Part shown: one piece after another, positions 34,601 to 42,604 of the stretch
How the letters are laid out: each line of letters starts with the position of its first letter
Position numbering within the stretch: the stretch's first letter is position 1
DNA from: Stappia indica
Lineage (GTDB): Bacteria > Pseudomonadota > Alphaproteobacteria > Rhizobiales > Stappiaceae
Assembly: GCF_009789575.1 (NCBI RefSeq)
Contig: NZ_CP046908.1
Span: 4,493,001-4,557,000 of the forward strand
Reading direction: 5' to 3'
DNA length: 64,000 nucleotides
The notes under the pieces: generated by a model
What the model saw: only the letters and a program-made list of their open reading frames with translations
Database searches by the model: none
What the model was told of the DNA's origin: nothing
Made by a program: the position numbers and the translations under genes

Positions 34601-36935
34601 TGGTGAACACGGTGCGGCCATTGCGTTGCGTGGTGACGACAGTCGAGCCGGACGTGTTCGCGGTGACGACCTGCGCTCCGCCCACCGACAGGCTGGTTCC
34701 CCCGAACCAGGCATTTCGTCCATCGTAGCTTACCGGCACTCCGTTGTGGATGCCGGCAAGCTTCAAGGGCAATGTCGCGGGTACCGAATAGATGGCGGAA
34801 ACTCGCCGGCTGGCGATGTCGTAGGCGGTTATTTCTTTCGGTCCGGCAAGATAAAGTGTGCCGTCCTGCAAGCGGGCGTCGGTAATGGCGCTTGATCCCG
34901 TCGGTACCGGGGTCCGGCTGCCTGTGATCGGGGTTTCGTCGCCCGGCAGGACAATGCTGCCGCGCGAGCCGAGCATGTAGAGCGTATCGCCCAGCAGGGT
35001 GATTTCCTTCAGCGTCTCGGCGATCCGAAGATTGAGCGTGCCGGTGACGCCGCGAACCGTCTGGCTGTAGATGTTGACCCGGTCGCTGCGGGCCAGGAAC
35101 ACCTCCTCGTCTTTCTGAACGGCATCCACCACCGGGTCGCCGCCCGTCAGTTCGCTGCCGATCAGGGGGCTGTAGACGGCCGTCGTCCCGTCGCTTGCAA
35201 GGCGGAACGGCACGCCCGCGACATCCACGCCCAGCAGGTCGTCTCCGTCTGGATGCAGTGTCGCCACGGCGGCCGGCAGCGCAACCTGGGCTGCCACCTG
35301 AAGGCTGTAGCCGTTTTGCTGCTCGGCGAGTTGATAGACGTTCGCGTTTCGGCCCGTAACTGCCCATAGGAAAGCTTCCGTGCCGACCAGGCGGGCATCG
35401 GAACTGAACAGCGAGGTGTCCGCCAGCAAGGCCTTGGCAATGGAATGGTAGGAGCGCGTCTCGGGGTCGTGCACCAGCACGTACTCCCTGCCGATGCCGA
35501 TCACCTTCCCGAAGGCGGCGACGGAACGCGTCAGCTTGTCGAGCGGCTCGAGGGCCATCGTTCCGGGCGTGAGCAGCCGGCTGGTCTGTCCGATCGCATA
35601 GGTGGCATTGTCGGCGGTCTGGGCGAGGATCGTGCCGTCCGTGCTGGATTGCGCCAGGGACACGATCCTTTCGCCTTCGATGTCGATCCTGCGTGGTTTG
35701 CCCGCAAGCGGCAGATAGGTCACCTGCCCCGGCGAGGCGTAATAGATGCCGTCGATGTCCGGTGCTTCGAGAAAGACCGTGGCAGGCGCCGCGTCCAGCT
35801 GGGTCCAGTTCCGCATCCGGCGGTCATAGCTGTAGACGCCGGCACGCCCCAGGACATGGACGAGGCGTCCGTCGGAAGAGACGAGGGCGCGGGAGACGTC
35901 GGTCGCCGACAGCTGCGGGAAAATCGCCGTTTCGCCGATCAGCGGGCTCGCCCCCCCGCCGGAGGCGATCCTGTGGAGGGAAATGCAGGAGCCGCCGGGA
36001 CATCCCGCTTCCAGGAGCACGAGAGCCTCGCCGTAGCCGACGGCGATATCCAGCACGTTTCCGGTCAGGGACGTGTCCCTTGTGGCCTGGACATCGCCGT
36101 TTCGCGGGTTGACCTCAAGGCGTGCAAGTCCGGTTTCCGTGCCGATCAGGAACGTGTTGCCGTGGGCTGCCAGCGCGGTCGGCCTGTCGATGCCGACCTT
36201 GCCCGACAGGGTGGCCTGGAGCGCGAGCGGCAGCGCCTTCCACTGACGGGTCGTCAGGTCGAACAGGCCGAAGCCTTCCTTGTGCGTTGCCACGAGCAGC
36301 CAGCGGCTGTCGCCGGACACTGCGGCAAGGGCGAGTTCCTCGTCCGAGACAGGCGATCCGGACAGGCCGACAAAGCGGGAATCGGCAAGGATGACCTGCC
36401 AGCGGCCATTCTGGCGCAGCGCCAGTCCGCCGTCCTTTGAATAGGCGAACAGGGCCCTTGCGTCCGCGCAGGTCTCGCCGACGGCTTCCTGAGGCCCGGG
36501 ACACGCAACGGAGAGGTCGACGAAGGGCGAAGTGATGCCGGGCAGGCGCGTCATCGCATCGGAATCGCTCCACAGCCGGGTCGACAGGTCAAGTCGATGA
36601 AGCAGCCCGCCCGACCGCAAGGCGTAGAGGGCATTCTCCCTGGGCAGGTAGCTCGCCCCGACCAGCCCGCCATGGGCCTTTGCCGCGTCCGAGCGGATGT
36701 TGTCGAGCAATCTGGCGTCGGCCACGTTCTCGAAGGGGGGCGGGTCGAATAGACCCCAGGCCTTTTGCCCGTAGGCGAGCAGCCAACCTGCCAGGCCGGC
36801 GGCCAGCAGGCAGCCCGCGACGACCGTGAGCAGGAACAGGTCGAGGCGTTGGGGCAGGCGCCAGCGCCTTTCCTGCTGCCGGTTGTGGCTGTTGGTACGT
36901 TCCGCCAGCCTGTCGCGCCTCAGTTTGAAATTCAT
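28656..36935 (-). CDS. Giant membrane-anchored propeller-like periplasmic protein
   Basis: 2,759 aa, the largest gene of the window. A basic N-terminus (1-30) and one transmembrane helix (31-54, LDLFLLTVVAGCLLAAGLAG...) predict an inner-membrane anchor with the remaining ~2,700 residues in the periplasm. These are beta-rich with endless variations of strand-turn patterns such as DGRLVHVLGRAGVYSYD, GTETGLARLEVNPRNG and AVLSDTGMRSLEG, as in multi-bladed propellers. I see no SLH, LPXTG, catalytic or Ca-binding motif. Close Cys pairs (CPGGSC; CPATPGPISKDNC) suit disulfides. Near residue ~1450 a Pro/Glu-rich linker (APAETEQDPQTPTQ) separates two large halves. One base separates its start from the upstream stop. 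A scaffold or ligand-sensing ectodomain is my inference. Confidence 0.88.
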   Translation of the reverse strand: MNFKLRRDRLAERTNSHNRQQERRWRLPQRLDLFLLTVVAGCLLAAGLAGWLLAYGQKAWGLFDPPPFENVADARLLDNIRSDAAKAHGGLVGASYLPRENALYALRSGGLLHRLDLSTRLWSDSDAMTRLPGITSPFVDLSVACPGPQEAVGETCADARALFAYSKDGGLALRQNGRWQVILADSRFVGLSGSPVSDEELALAAVSGDSRWLLVATHKEGFGLFDLTTRQWKALPLALQATLSGKVGIDRPTALAAHGNTFLIGTETGLARLEVNPRNGDVQATRDTSLTGNVLDIAVGYGEALVLLEAGCPGGSCISLHRIASGGGASPLIGETAIFPQLSATDVSRALVSSDGRLVHVLGRAGVYSYDRRMRNWTQLDAAPATVFLEAPDIDGIYYASPGQVTYLPLAGKPRRIDIEGERIVSLAQSSTDGTILAQTADNATYAIGQTSRLLTPGTMALEPLDKLTRSVAAFGKVIGIGREYVLVHDPETRSYHSIAKALLADTSLFSSDARLVGTEAFLWAVTGRNANVYQLAEQQNGYSLQVAAQVALPAAVATLHPDGDDLLGVDVAGVPFRLASDGTTAVYSPLIGSELTGGDPVVDAVQKDEEVFLARSDRVNIYSQTVRGVTGTLNLRIAETLKEITLLGDTLYMLGSRGSIVLPGDETPITGSRTPVPTGSSAITDARLQDGTLYLAGPKEITAYDIASRRVSAIYSVPATLPLKLAGIHNGVPVSYDGRNAWFGGTSLSVGGAQVVTANTSGSTVVTTQRNGRTVFTTRQAMLAASISRPECFFSSPGPADVRILDAKPLPDGRSAVLTERTLWIRDEAHRRYFGYTFAASDLSPGTRLVLLGSYLVAATETRAFAIPLPALEFGDSCARAELNIANSTVELNAAQLAVSPATDAIWLLGADGSLTKWQNGKQSPVLSPRTPKGPDASKLQSADKAGETIHFGQGDQIWSYSGISRTWQSTPVATGDASPAQLDIWNTGNALVLTASKANGTTWGGTFTEGASAQLTQLRQRGFPALPFPVSDLLDVAALSDDSWAFLGQGEVAFVNQANRPDAASIHAIDLAGRRQDRRLERASGRLLVIDGNPDAPETVHVALFDPGALSKPAGSSPPPRFSTFSPEAGERFAVTETGKVVRILADGRALECPATPGPISKDNCQTVTPPAVLLNGSDIAQAYQSGQRHLMRMANGELYLLERQTRQLQRVAQNFGVIEAALENDRSLVLLDAARQLTRLVPDTGSIAPIAKDVRILRRLGALETVQTGGSAFGLRNGEPLSREETFEALTGKKPQGTLKTFDLAGAEIAAAVETGDGYELARLSAGRLTFDPLLRFTGGPALTRDLRQVLPLDGDEWLIREADRILRIARHSCWSENPLQGEAPQAGDPDTVLELPVAPAETEQDPQTPTQAAAEARPIPQVSIVPPAKPSRVDCVAVRQVYRLPASLGASPILEAGPSPDRLVIDGRELTAEACKDTPFTYDDGDRLVSGRPAVPLCELADPGEPATPMLDTRLLEDVREALVERIDAATRQLDPTSFFKNRRPISLLIGDISLKSWRGSTLREPLPAMSAGWIAWQRETRTFAFADAAGRTFPVPPGEAMPNGRFAFAQPGIAVMSGPKDYIVVNGHGVWGYSLDAPDRLSWTRASLPTDATAVGRGRVFFANGDSIGAGESSTSRTPDSHSFELGKLRVTANLQAPTGVTATWSNGVDTYDGFVDQGFIFDIRLDVALDGSDVWLMTPAGLIHGRDLSRVAPLAHAASRQQLIGRGDTFFYGLSADGAWARFAATSWSPVANPDLNRLAATDRHLEWRFVDGALQVTRPDAGQAAAMRDGLRFDADVLEHAALAPGKLVYVQSDGTREVSSFNQLGDIPRPVAAAPSQIAHLDARPMADGTTEIVTIGPDGRIGSVWTGNGYRPVAAPENPDIQRLAASGDWLRVRFERNRPVAELHLLARTGERIWSAIDWPAGAAMPFDSFTALHAANGRLYAGTPVGLQILDLQGSTIRTQQFIDTRSGSGASYDPVQRIGESINGGGRVFVSGARSCLEILQDTPSDCSEADPLQWEALGGNTFWHWVRFNGQVSYFYLDSAKNPIGRLLQAPRAGRFPHDNLDDLASCRGAISQSWNGVVTALSARGGLRSAVSEAVDPDTRLALYCHRHTTPASDTEPQGLPAGFYVLGKTTWTWAGGTATPQAGLDEAARSRASGMIAHENDRLRVVNVTGRRGVSFQYRRGSTWEPLQTAEGRLAIDRRDGLVFAEGTVWAYTPAGFVSIRDQTGHFDPDALQISRAVGAKAPKCQLDAAETADGRSSFIPRPAEGPRTFLRCMDGRILAGRLDANSTSRMFDPIDAASDPFIGREIFDDGVIAITRSGRKAGQPGNLGFTWRKEDNPLAGGRFALDRMRNMARIDPRTLDIVTDLGWVRQNHDDWRASGARRPDNHAGLAREAVSIALDSDIDSRPASDPSTTESLCVLRKDGTSGRWYPDGRFEAGASCGKLLGHDGSYAYRLVGNATRMTGHSRNAATLTRKLVDGRFSDHALAGHAVLSHADGAPAVAIATDGQIAYFDASNGRQLPGWAWNGAASALTLAPDGDVAVLSDTGMRSLEGTARTSCESLAADLSALPEGRYSLRGITFDRQTAYIQMTIDNKPLEARTDCRQARGLSLSDSAALADRTRYQANAERWGRPDPSLVLGYNVSEGGVSLLAAMDPKRVQLSENLGFPLLLRRIDDRFVLVTQDDVFEADLDTLTQHVQEEARQ

Positions 36936-36936
36936 G

Positions 36937-38229
36937 TCAACCGGCCCCCGCGGCGAGCATGTCGCCTTCCAACGACCAAAACAGACGGCTCCGGTCCGGC
37001 CAGAGCGGAACGGCCATCGCCGGAACTTCGGAGGCCCAGCGGCACTGGATCAGGTATCTGCAGGTTCGCAGCCTCGAGCGCTCGATCGCCCGGGCGAGGG
37101 CATGGGCGTGAGGCGTCGACCGGTCGGACAGGACCAGGCCTGTCCATGTGGTTTCGATCGCATCGAGCGCTTCCGTGGCGAGCACGGCCCATTGGGGCCT
37201 TGGAGGACTGAACAGCCCGAAGGCCATGGATCCCAGAACCATGTCGGCGAAGAGCTCGGGAGACTCGGGAAGTTCGGCCGCGGGTTTTCTCGGGCCGCTG
37301 GCCGCCACCAGGTCGTGGAGGGCGGCGAGCCGGTGGTCGATCTCGCCCAGATGGCGCGCGGGGGGCTGTGCCTCGTACAGGGCACGGAGCGGGTCTGCGC
37401 CATCCTCGTGCCCTGGCGCCGCGGCCTTCCCGGCATCCCGCAATCGCGTGAAGCCGCCGGACCGGTCGAGCATGGCGAGGACGCGGGCGATCCGGTGATG
37501 GACCGGCCCGTCCCTGGACCTCTCGACATGGGAGAGGAGGGCGAGATCGAAGACCGTATGCAGCAACTGGGTTTCCAGCCGCTTGCGGCGCGTCGCAAGG
37601 CCGACCAGCAGGTCGGCGTCGATGAGGGCGAGTGCCCGCGACAGTCGGTCCGGCGCCGGGCTTTCTCCGGCCAGCGCAGCCGCCTCGATATGGTCCAGTT
37701 CCTCCGCCCGTGCGTGATCGACCACCGAGTGCAGATAGGCGGTTCCGAGCCCGAACGGTCGCCCTGCCGCAGCGATACGCGCCAGCCAGTCGGCACCTCT
37801 GGTCGTCTCGGGTTTTGTGGAGGATGCTCCCGCGGTGGCGATCCGCAGAATGATGTGCCGTTGAACGCGGCGCAGGGGATCGGCGCCGGTGACCCAGCTC
37901 GCCGCCGCATACGCGGCGATGGCCGCCAACGGAATCCAGACGGCAAGGCTCCAGGGGAACCAGGCGGTCCACAAGGTTCCCTTGAGAGGGAGGTAGATCG
38001 CGTCATGTGCTTGGTAGATGAGCCGGGATACCCAGACATCGGGCCAGCTGCGGGTCAGCGTCATCATGACGAAGCCGATGCTGCAGCTGGCGGCCGCCAG
38101 CAGATACAGCAGGCGCCGGCCCAACGGCCGATCGTCCTGCGGGGTGGGGATCTTGCGCAGCAGAGCGGAGGATATTCCGGACACGTCCTCCCGGTTCCGC
38201 AGGGCCTGCTTTCCCGTGAACTCTGTCAT
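36937..38229 (-). CDS. Hypothetical two-helix membrane protein of the operon
   Basis: 430 aa. Two N-terminal transmembrane helices (~40-58 and ~93-113) with a short loop between, then a ~310-residue helical cytosolic domain rich in Arg, Ala and Leu. The C-terminal part includes DMVLGSMAFGLFSPPRPQWA and LIQCRWASEVPAMAVPLWPD. No known family. The ATG overlaps the upstream stop by 4 bp. Position next to the giant anchored protein suggests it helps connect the periplasmic scaffold to the cytosolic ATPases. Confidence 0.75.
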   Translation of the reverse strand: MTEFTGKQALRNREDVSGISSALLRKIPTPQDDRPLGRRLLYLLAAASCSIGFVMMTLTRSWPDVWVSRLIYQAHDAIYLPLKGTLWTAWFPWSLAVWIPLAAIAAYAAASWVTGADPLRRVQRHIILRIATAGASSTKPETTRGADWLARIAAAGRPFGLGTAYLHSVVDHARAEELDHIEAAALAGESPAPDRLSRALALIDADLLVGLATRRKRLETQLLHTVFDLALLSHVERSRDGPVHHRIARVLAMLDRSGGFTRLRDAGKAAAPGHEDGADPLRALYEAQPPARHLGEIDHRLAALHDLVAASGPRKPAAELPESPELFADMVLGSMAFGLFSPPRPQWAVLATEALDAIETTWTGLVLSDRSTPHAHALARAIERSRLRTCRYLIQCRWASEVPAMAVPLWPDRSRLFWSLEGDMLAAGAG

Positions 38230-38837
38230 TGCCCGGCCTCGTCTGTCGGCGATGCGGGGGATGCGGGCTGCGGCGCGGAATTCAGGCCGTCGCCGCTACC
38301 GGGCGCGACGCCGCCGGCGCCCGACTTCGGGGGATTTGCCGGGCCGTCCGCAGGGGCGTCCTCCTGCTGGTTGCCGGAAAATGTGCCGATCTCCGCGATC
38401 GTCTCGGCGAGGTAGGCATAGGCCGGCGGACCGTAGCGCGCCGCGAGCCAGACAATGCCGGCCGCCGCCAGCACCGCGGCCAGCAGCTTCCAGTAGCGCC
38501 GCCGCATCAGCCGGATCCACAGCCGGGCCCGGGTGAGCCGCAAGGCAAGGATGTATGTTTGCGACTGAAGCTGCCTGCTGCGTTGCTCCCGCTCCAGTTC
38601 TGCAAGACGTGCCGCGACGCGCTCGACCGGTGTGCGCTGCTCGTCGAGGAATGCCGAGGCATGTGCATGAATGCGTGTGGCTTTTCCTGAAAGCGACGCG
38701 GCAAAAGCCTCCATTTGCGCGGCGGCGGTATCGGTCTCGCCGAAGCCTGGTGCCATCGTCTCGTCCATGTGGCGCCGCAGCCGGGCGGTCCTGGCGAAAC
38801 CGGTATCGGTGGCGGCGGCGGTTGCATCGTCAGTCAT
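38226..38837 (-). CDS. Coiled-coil, single-pass membrane protein
   Basis: 203 aa. An N-terminal helical region with coiled-coil character (~55-110, VERVAARLAELEREQRSRQL) leads into one transmembrane helix (~117-135), then ~65 residues rich in Pro, Gly, Ala and Ser that should be periplasmic. The ATG at 38837 overlaps the end of the preceding gene by 8 bp, which is preferred over an ATG 27 bp upstream. No family recognised. It could be a tether between the cytosolic coiled-coil protein encoded upstream and the membrane assembly. Confidence 0.72.
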   Translation of the reverse strand: MTDDATAAATDTGFARTARLRRHMDETMAPGFGETDTAAAQMEAFAASLSGKATRIHAHASAFLDEQRTPVERVAARLAELEREQRSRQLQSQTYILALRLTRARLWIRLMRRRYWKLLAAVLAAAGIVWLAARYGPPAYAYLAETIAEIGTFSGNQQEDAPADGPANPPKSGAGGVAPGSGDGLNSAPQPASPASPTDEAGQ

Positions 38838-40995
38838 CGGCCAGAGCCTTCCTGAGGGCTGCAATGTCGCTCCGCAGCTGCGCGATGCGGTTGGTCGTTA
38901 GGTCTGTGAAGGCGCGGGACCTTGCGGATTGATCGACGACGGCCTCGCCGACCTGTCGCCGGGTTATGTTCAGTTCCGCGAACCGTGCCGGCAGCTCATC
39001 CACTTCGGCTTCCACCTTGCCGGCATCGACGATCGCGTCGGCGGCAATCTTCTCGATCAGGGCGGCGCGTTCCGACAGTTCCTCCACGAAGGCCAGCAGG
39101 CTCCCCATGCGATTGCGGACTGCATCGACCTCGTCGGAGAGGGTTTCATAGATCTGCGTGGTCTGCCGCCCGAGATCCGTTTCGATGGCGCGCATGCGCT
39201 CTTCGAACTGGTCGAAGGCCGTGGCGCTGATCTGGTCCAGCGCATCGAGCCGTTCCTTGCGCCAGTACTTGGCGGCACCGGAGCTGATGAACTCTTCCAT
39301 GTCGATGCGGTGCGACAGCTCGAGATTGTCGTTGATGAAGGGCACGACGCGCCCGATCGGCTGAAAGGCGTCGCCGTCCAGGATTTCAAGCCGCACGTCG
39401 CCGGTCAGCGTCTCGCCCAGGACATAGATGGGCCGCCTGATTTTGTCGGCGGCGTCTGCGTTTGCGCCATCGGGTGCGTCGGGGTCGGCAAAGGCGTCCT
39501 TCAGTCCGAGCAGGCCGCCGAAACCGTTGCGCAGGTAACTGTCCACGTTGCTGATCGTCGAGCGGAAGCCGGGGACCACGGTCATGTCGCGCGGCGTGAA
39601 GACCAGGCTGCTGGCCTGTCTCGAGGCCGCGAACTGAGCGAACAGCGGGTCGAGCCGATGGGCGATCGTGCCGGTTTTGGCCTGGAGCTGCCAATAGGCC
39701 TCGGGATAGGGCGGCTCCACGCCGATATCGCGCAGCTGGTACAGGAGGTAATGCACGCCGGCGACATCCTGGCCGGTGGCGTGAAAGGCATACTTGATGC
39801 GATGTTCGTCGGCGATATGCAGCGGGAAGCGGCGCAGGAAATCGACCATCGCCCCGATCCCCTGTGCGGGAAAACGGAGCAGCCGCCAGTCTGCCTCCTC
39901 CTCTCCCAGCAGGTAGGCCCGCCGGACTTCCAGCTCCTCGATCTGCCGCTGTACATCGGCGAGTTCGTCGCCGCTCTCCGCATAGCCCGGCAGCGGCTGC
40001 AGTTCCAGGCGGTAGCCGATGTCTTCCGCATGCTGTTCCATCAGGCGGATCAGCCGGCCGGTCGTCTCCTCGTCGGCCGTCAGCTCGATCCGGCGAATGT
40101 CGATCAGCTTGGGCGGCCCGCCATTCTGCTGCGTGGTGGTCACCGGGATGACGTCGCGGTCGGGCTCCCTGGCGAGGAGGACGTCGACGGACGAGATCGT
40201 GCCCTCGTCTGCGTCCCAGTCCAGGGCGAGCAGGTGCTCGCCCGCCCCTTCGTCCCGCAAAGACAGCAGCAGGCCGATCAGCCGGGCGGCGGGAATTCGC
40301 AAGTCGACCGGCAGCGCCGGCCCCGGGCGCAACAGGAGCCGGCCGAAATCGCAGCGATAGGGCAGGTAGATCTCCACGCCGTCTTCATAGAATTCGGGAT
40401 GGAGAGCGGCCAGGTCTTGCGTGGCGCCGCTCTGGGGATCGACGCCGACACAGGCAATCGTTCGCTGGCCGTCCGACCCGCCCAGTCGAATGCCCGTCGA
40501 TCGCCATTCGATACGGGCAAGGTCGCTTGCGATTTCCGGCAGGCTGTCCCGCTTGCTGATGACGTAGTGGGTATCGCGGATCGGCTCGGCGTTCGTCTCC
40601 TGCGCGGTCTCCGCTGCAGAGGAAAAACTCGGCTTGTTGGCGTCGACGATTGCCTGCGCGAGCACCCCTGCCACGCCGACGAGCAGGTCCTGCTCCTCGA
40701 CGTCGTCCACCAGGGGGAGGCCCAGGAGATCCGCCGGCAGGCTGCGGCCGGCGGTCCGGTTTTCCATTTGCGCATTGTACGCGGCATACAGCCGCCCTTC
40801 GAACGCCTCGTCGGGTGGACTGTTGGGCCGGGTATGCTCGGTCAGGACCGAGATCATTGCATTGCCGGCCGTGTCCACGGTCAGCGCGGTGCGTCGGATC
40901 AGATCCTTGCTGTCGTGCGACAGGGCCTGGTCGAGGACCCGCAAGGCCATGGCCGGCGTCATCGCCGGAAAGCGGGAAAGGAGATGCTTAGCCAA
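38830..40995 (-). CDS. Large hypothetical protein with C-terminal coiled coil
   Basis: 721-aa soluble protein. The first ~590 residues look like several alpha/beta domains without a motif I can name; notable strings are GVGVAGVLAQAI-like N-terminal helices, DADEGTISSVDVLLAREPDR and SSLVFTPRDMTVVPGFRSTI. Residues ~600-721 are heptad-like (FDQFEERMRAIETDLGRQTT; FVEELSERAALIEKIAADAI), predicting a long coiled coil. It overlaps the upstream gene by 8 bp. In MoxR-VWA neighbourhoods a large associated protein often acts as adaptor, and this may be one, but I cannot place it in a known adaptor family. Confidence 0.72.
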   Translation of the reverse strand: MAKHLLSRFPAMTPAMALRVLDQALSHDSKDLIRRTALTVDTAGNAMISVLTEHTRPNSPPDEAFEGRLYAAYNAQMENRTAGRSLPADLLGLPLVDDVEEQDLLVGVAGVLAQAIVDANKPSFSSAAETAQETNAEPIRDTHYVISKRDSLPEIASDLARIEWRSTGIRLGGSDGQRTIACVGVDPQSGATQDLAALHPEFYEDGVEIYLPYRCDFGRLLLRPGPALPVDLRIPAARLIGLLLSLRDEGAGEHLLALDWDADEGTISSVDVLLAREPDRDVIPVTTTQQNGGPPKLIDIRRIELTADEETTGRLIRLMEQHAEDIGYRLELQPLPGYAESGDELADVQRQIEELEVRRAYLLGEEEADWRLLRFPAQGIGAMVDFLRRFPLHIADEHRIKYAFHATGQDVAGVHYLLYQLRDIGVEPPYPEAYWQLQAKTGTIAHRLDPLFAQFAASRQASSLVFTPRDMTVVPGFRSTISNVDSYLRNGFGGLLGLKDAFADPDAPDGANADAADKIRRPIYVLGETLTGDVRLEILDGDAFQPIGRVVPFINDNLELSHRIDMEEFISSGAAKYWRKERLDALDQISATAFDQFEERMRAIETDLGRQTTQIYETLSDEVDAVRNRMGSLLAFVEELSERAALIEKIAADAIVDAGKVEAEVDELPARFAELNITRRQVGEAVVDQSARSRAFTDLTTNRIAQLRSDIAALRKALADD

Positions 40996-42604
40996 TCATG
41001 TCCTCCCACAGAAATTCGAAGATCCGTTCGCACAAGGTGGCGGAGAGTTGTTCGAGCGCGGCCTTGTCCAGTGCGGTGGACGGCAGGGAAACGGTCGTGC
41101 TGAGGCGCGAATTGGCCGGGTGGCATTCGAGCGTGAAGCTGCTCCCCGGCTGGAGGGCTTCAGGGCAGTGGACACGCAGGCTGTGGACCGGCAGGGCCGG
41201 GTTGCCGAGGCGGGAATGCCAGGCGAAGTCGTCGTGGCGGTCGTCACCGGCGGTAAAGACGGTCACCAGCGCCAGGTTGAGGTCGACGCCGTCGCCGCCG
41301 GCGCTTTCCGCGCCGAACATGCTGAGCTCGGGGGCGACCTTCTCCATCAGGAGGTTGAACCGGCGGGTTCTTTCGTCGTCGCCGCTGGCAACTGCCGGGC
41401 TGTCGGCGGCGAGGGTGTGTTGCGGCCGGGTGGCGACGAAGCCGGGGAGCCAGCCGGCGTCGCGGAAGAAACCGCACATCTGCAAGCGGCCGACGCTCTT
41501 GAAATCGAACTTGCCGAGCTGCGGATAGTCGGCGACCGAGAGCGCGCTGTGGGCGATGCCGGAGCCGGGGAGCCATTGCCCGAAGCGCAATTGGGACCGG
41601 CGCAGATTGCTCTTGTGCAGCATGATCGAGAACCGGAACAATGCGTCGAGCCAGGCCACCCGGGCGATGGCGAGTGGCGGCGTGACCGGTTCGTCGACGC
41701 TGGCTCCGACGACGAGTATCTGGCGTCGCTCGTCGAAGGGCGGCGGCCGATGCTTTGCCAGGTTGGAGCCGTTGAGCAGCCGGTCCGCGAGGATGGCTGG
41801 CGGCCACATGAACTCGCTGATCAGGAAGTCGTCGATATCCTCCGGCCGGCGCGTGGAGTGGATGTCGACCACGCCCCCCTGGCGAGGATACGTGAATTGC
41901 GGATTCTGCTCGTCGGCCATTATCGGCCGTATCCGCCGCGGATCGGCGCCGATCCTGGGCTCGGGCTTGAGGCCGTAGACGAAGCGCAGGACCATTCCGT
42001 CCGGCTCGGCCATCTGCAGGCTGCCTCCTTCAAGGGGGGCGCCGGCGCGCCTTTGCCTGCGGACGGCCGCCCACAGCTTCACGGCCGCGCGTTCCCAGAA
42101 GATATCGATCGATGTCGTTTCCGCGTCCGGAGCGCTGGTCGCACAGAGCGTTTCGAGCGCGGCGCGGAAGGCCTGCAGATAGTTCTCATAGGCATGAGGT
42201 TCTATCTCCGGCAGATCGTCGTCCTCGCAGAAAAGCAGGGTCCGGCCGATCGCCTCTACCGCAAGCGCGGCAAGGGGAAGCAGGCAGTCATGCACGATGA
42301 TCTGCCGTGGCAGGATGTCGAAGTGGCGCGGGTCGCGGACAAGCTTGGGATCGACACCGATTGCCTGCAGGAGCCGCGCATAGATGGCGCCCCTCAACCC
42401 GGCTTCGGCATCGGGCGACCCATGCGGGGGAAACGCGGCCGAGAGCTCGTTGGCGAGCTCGGGCGGCAGGCCGATATGGCGGTCGTGAAACACGCGCAAC
42501 AGATTGAGGGCATCGCGTATGCGGGCCTCCTCTCTGTCGTGCAGCGCTGCTTCGTTGAGCCGTCGTGCTTGCGCTGCACCCACGAACTGGACTTCGACTT
42601 TCAT
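40988..42604 (-). CDS. Hypothetical protein downstream of the RavA-like ATPase, possible degenerate VWA partner
   Basis: 538-aa cytosolic protein overlapping the AAA+ gene by 4 bp. The N-terminal half is helical, and the C-terminal half alternates strands and helices: RRQILVVGASVDEPVTPPLA could be strand 1 of a Rossmann-like fold, and LNLALVTVFTAGDDRHDD a later strand ending in an acidic loop. RavA-type ATPases are normally followed by a VWA partner (ViaA), but the DxSxS metal site is absent here. It is therefore either a degenerate VWA or an unrelated partner. Low certainty on fold; high certainty that the gene is real. Confidence 0.7.
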   Translation of the reverse strand: MKVEVQFVGAAQARRLNEAALHDREEARIRDALNLLRVFHDRHIGLPPELANELSAAFPPHGSPDAEAGLRGAIYARLLQAIGVDPKLVRDPRHFDILPRQIIVHDCLLPLAALAVEAIGRTLLFCEDDDLPEIEPHAYENYLQAFRAALETLCATSAPDAETTSIDIFWERAAVKLWAAVRRQRRAGAPLEGGSLQMAEPDGMVLRFVYGLKPEPRIGADPRRIRPIMADEQNPQFTYPRQGGVVDIHSTRRPEDIDDFLISEFMWPPAILADRLLNGSNLAKHRPPPFDERRQILVVGASVDEPVTPPLAIARVAWLDALFRFSIMLHKSNLRRSQLRFGQWLPGSGIAHSALSVADYPQLGKFDFKSVGRLQMCGFFRDAGWLPGFVATRPQHTLAADSPAVASGDDERTRRFNLLMEKVAPELSMFGAESAGGDGVDLNLALVTVFTAGDDRHDDFAWHSRLGNPALPVHSLRVHCPEALQPGSSFTLECHPANSRLSTTVSLPSTALDKAALEQLSATLCERIFEFLWEDMIG

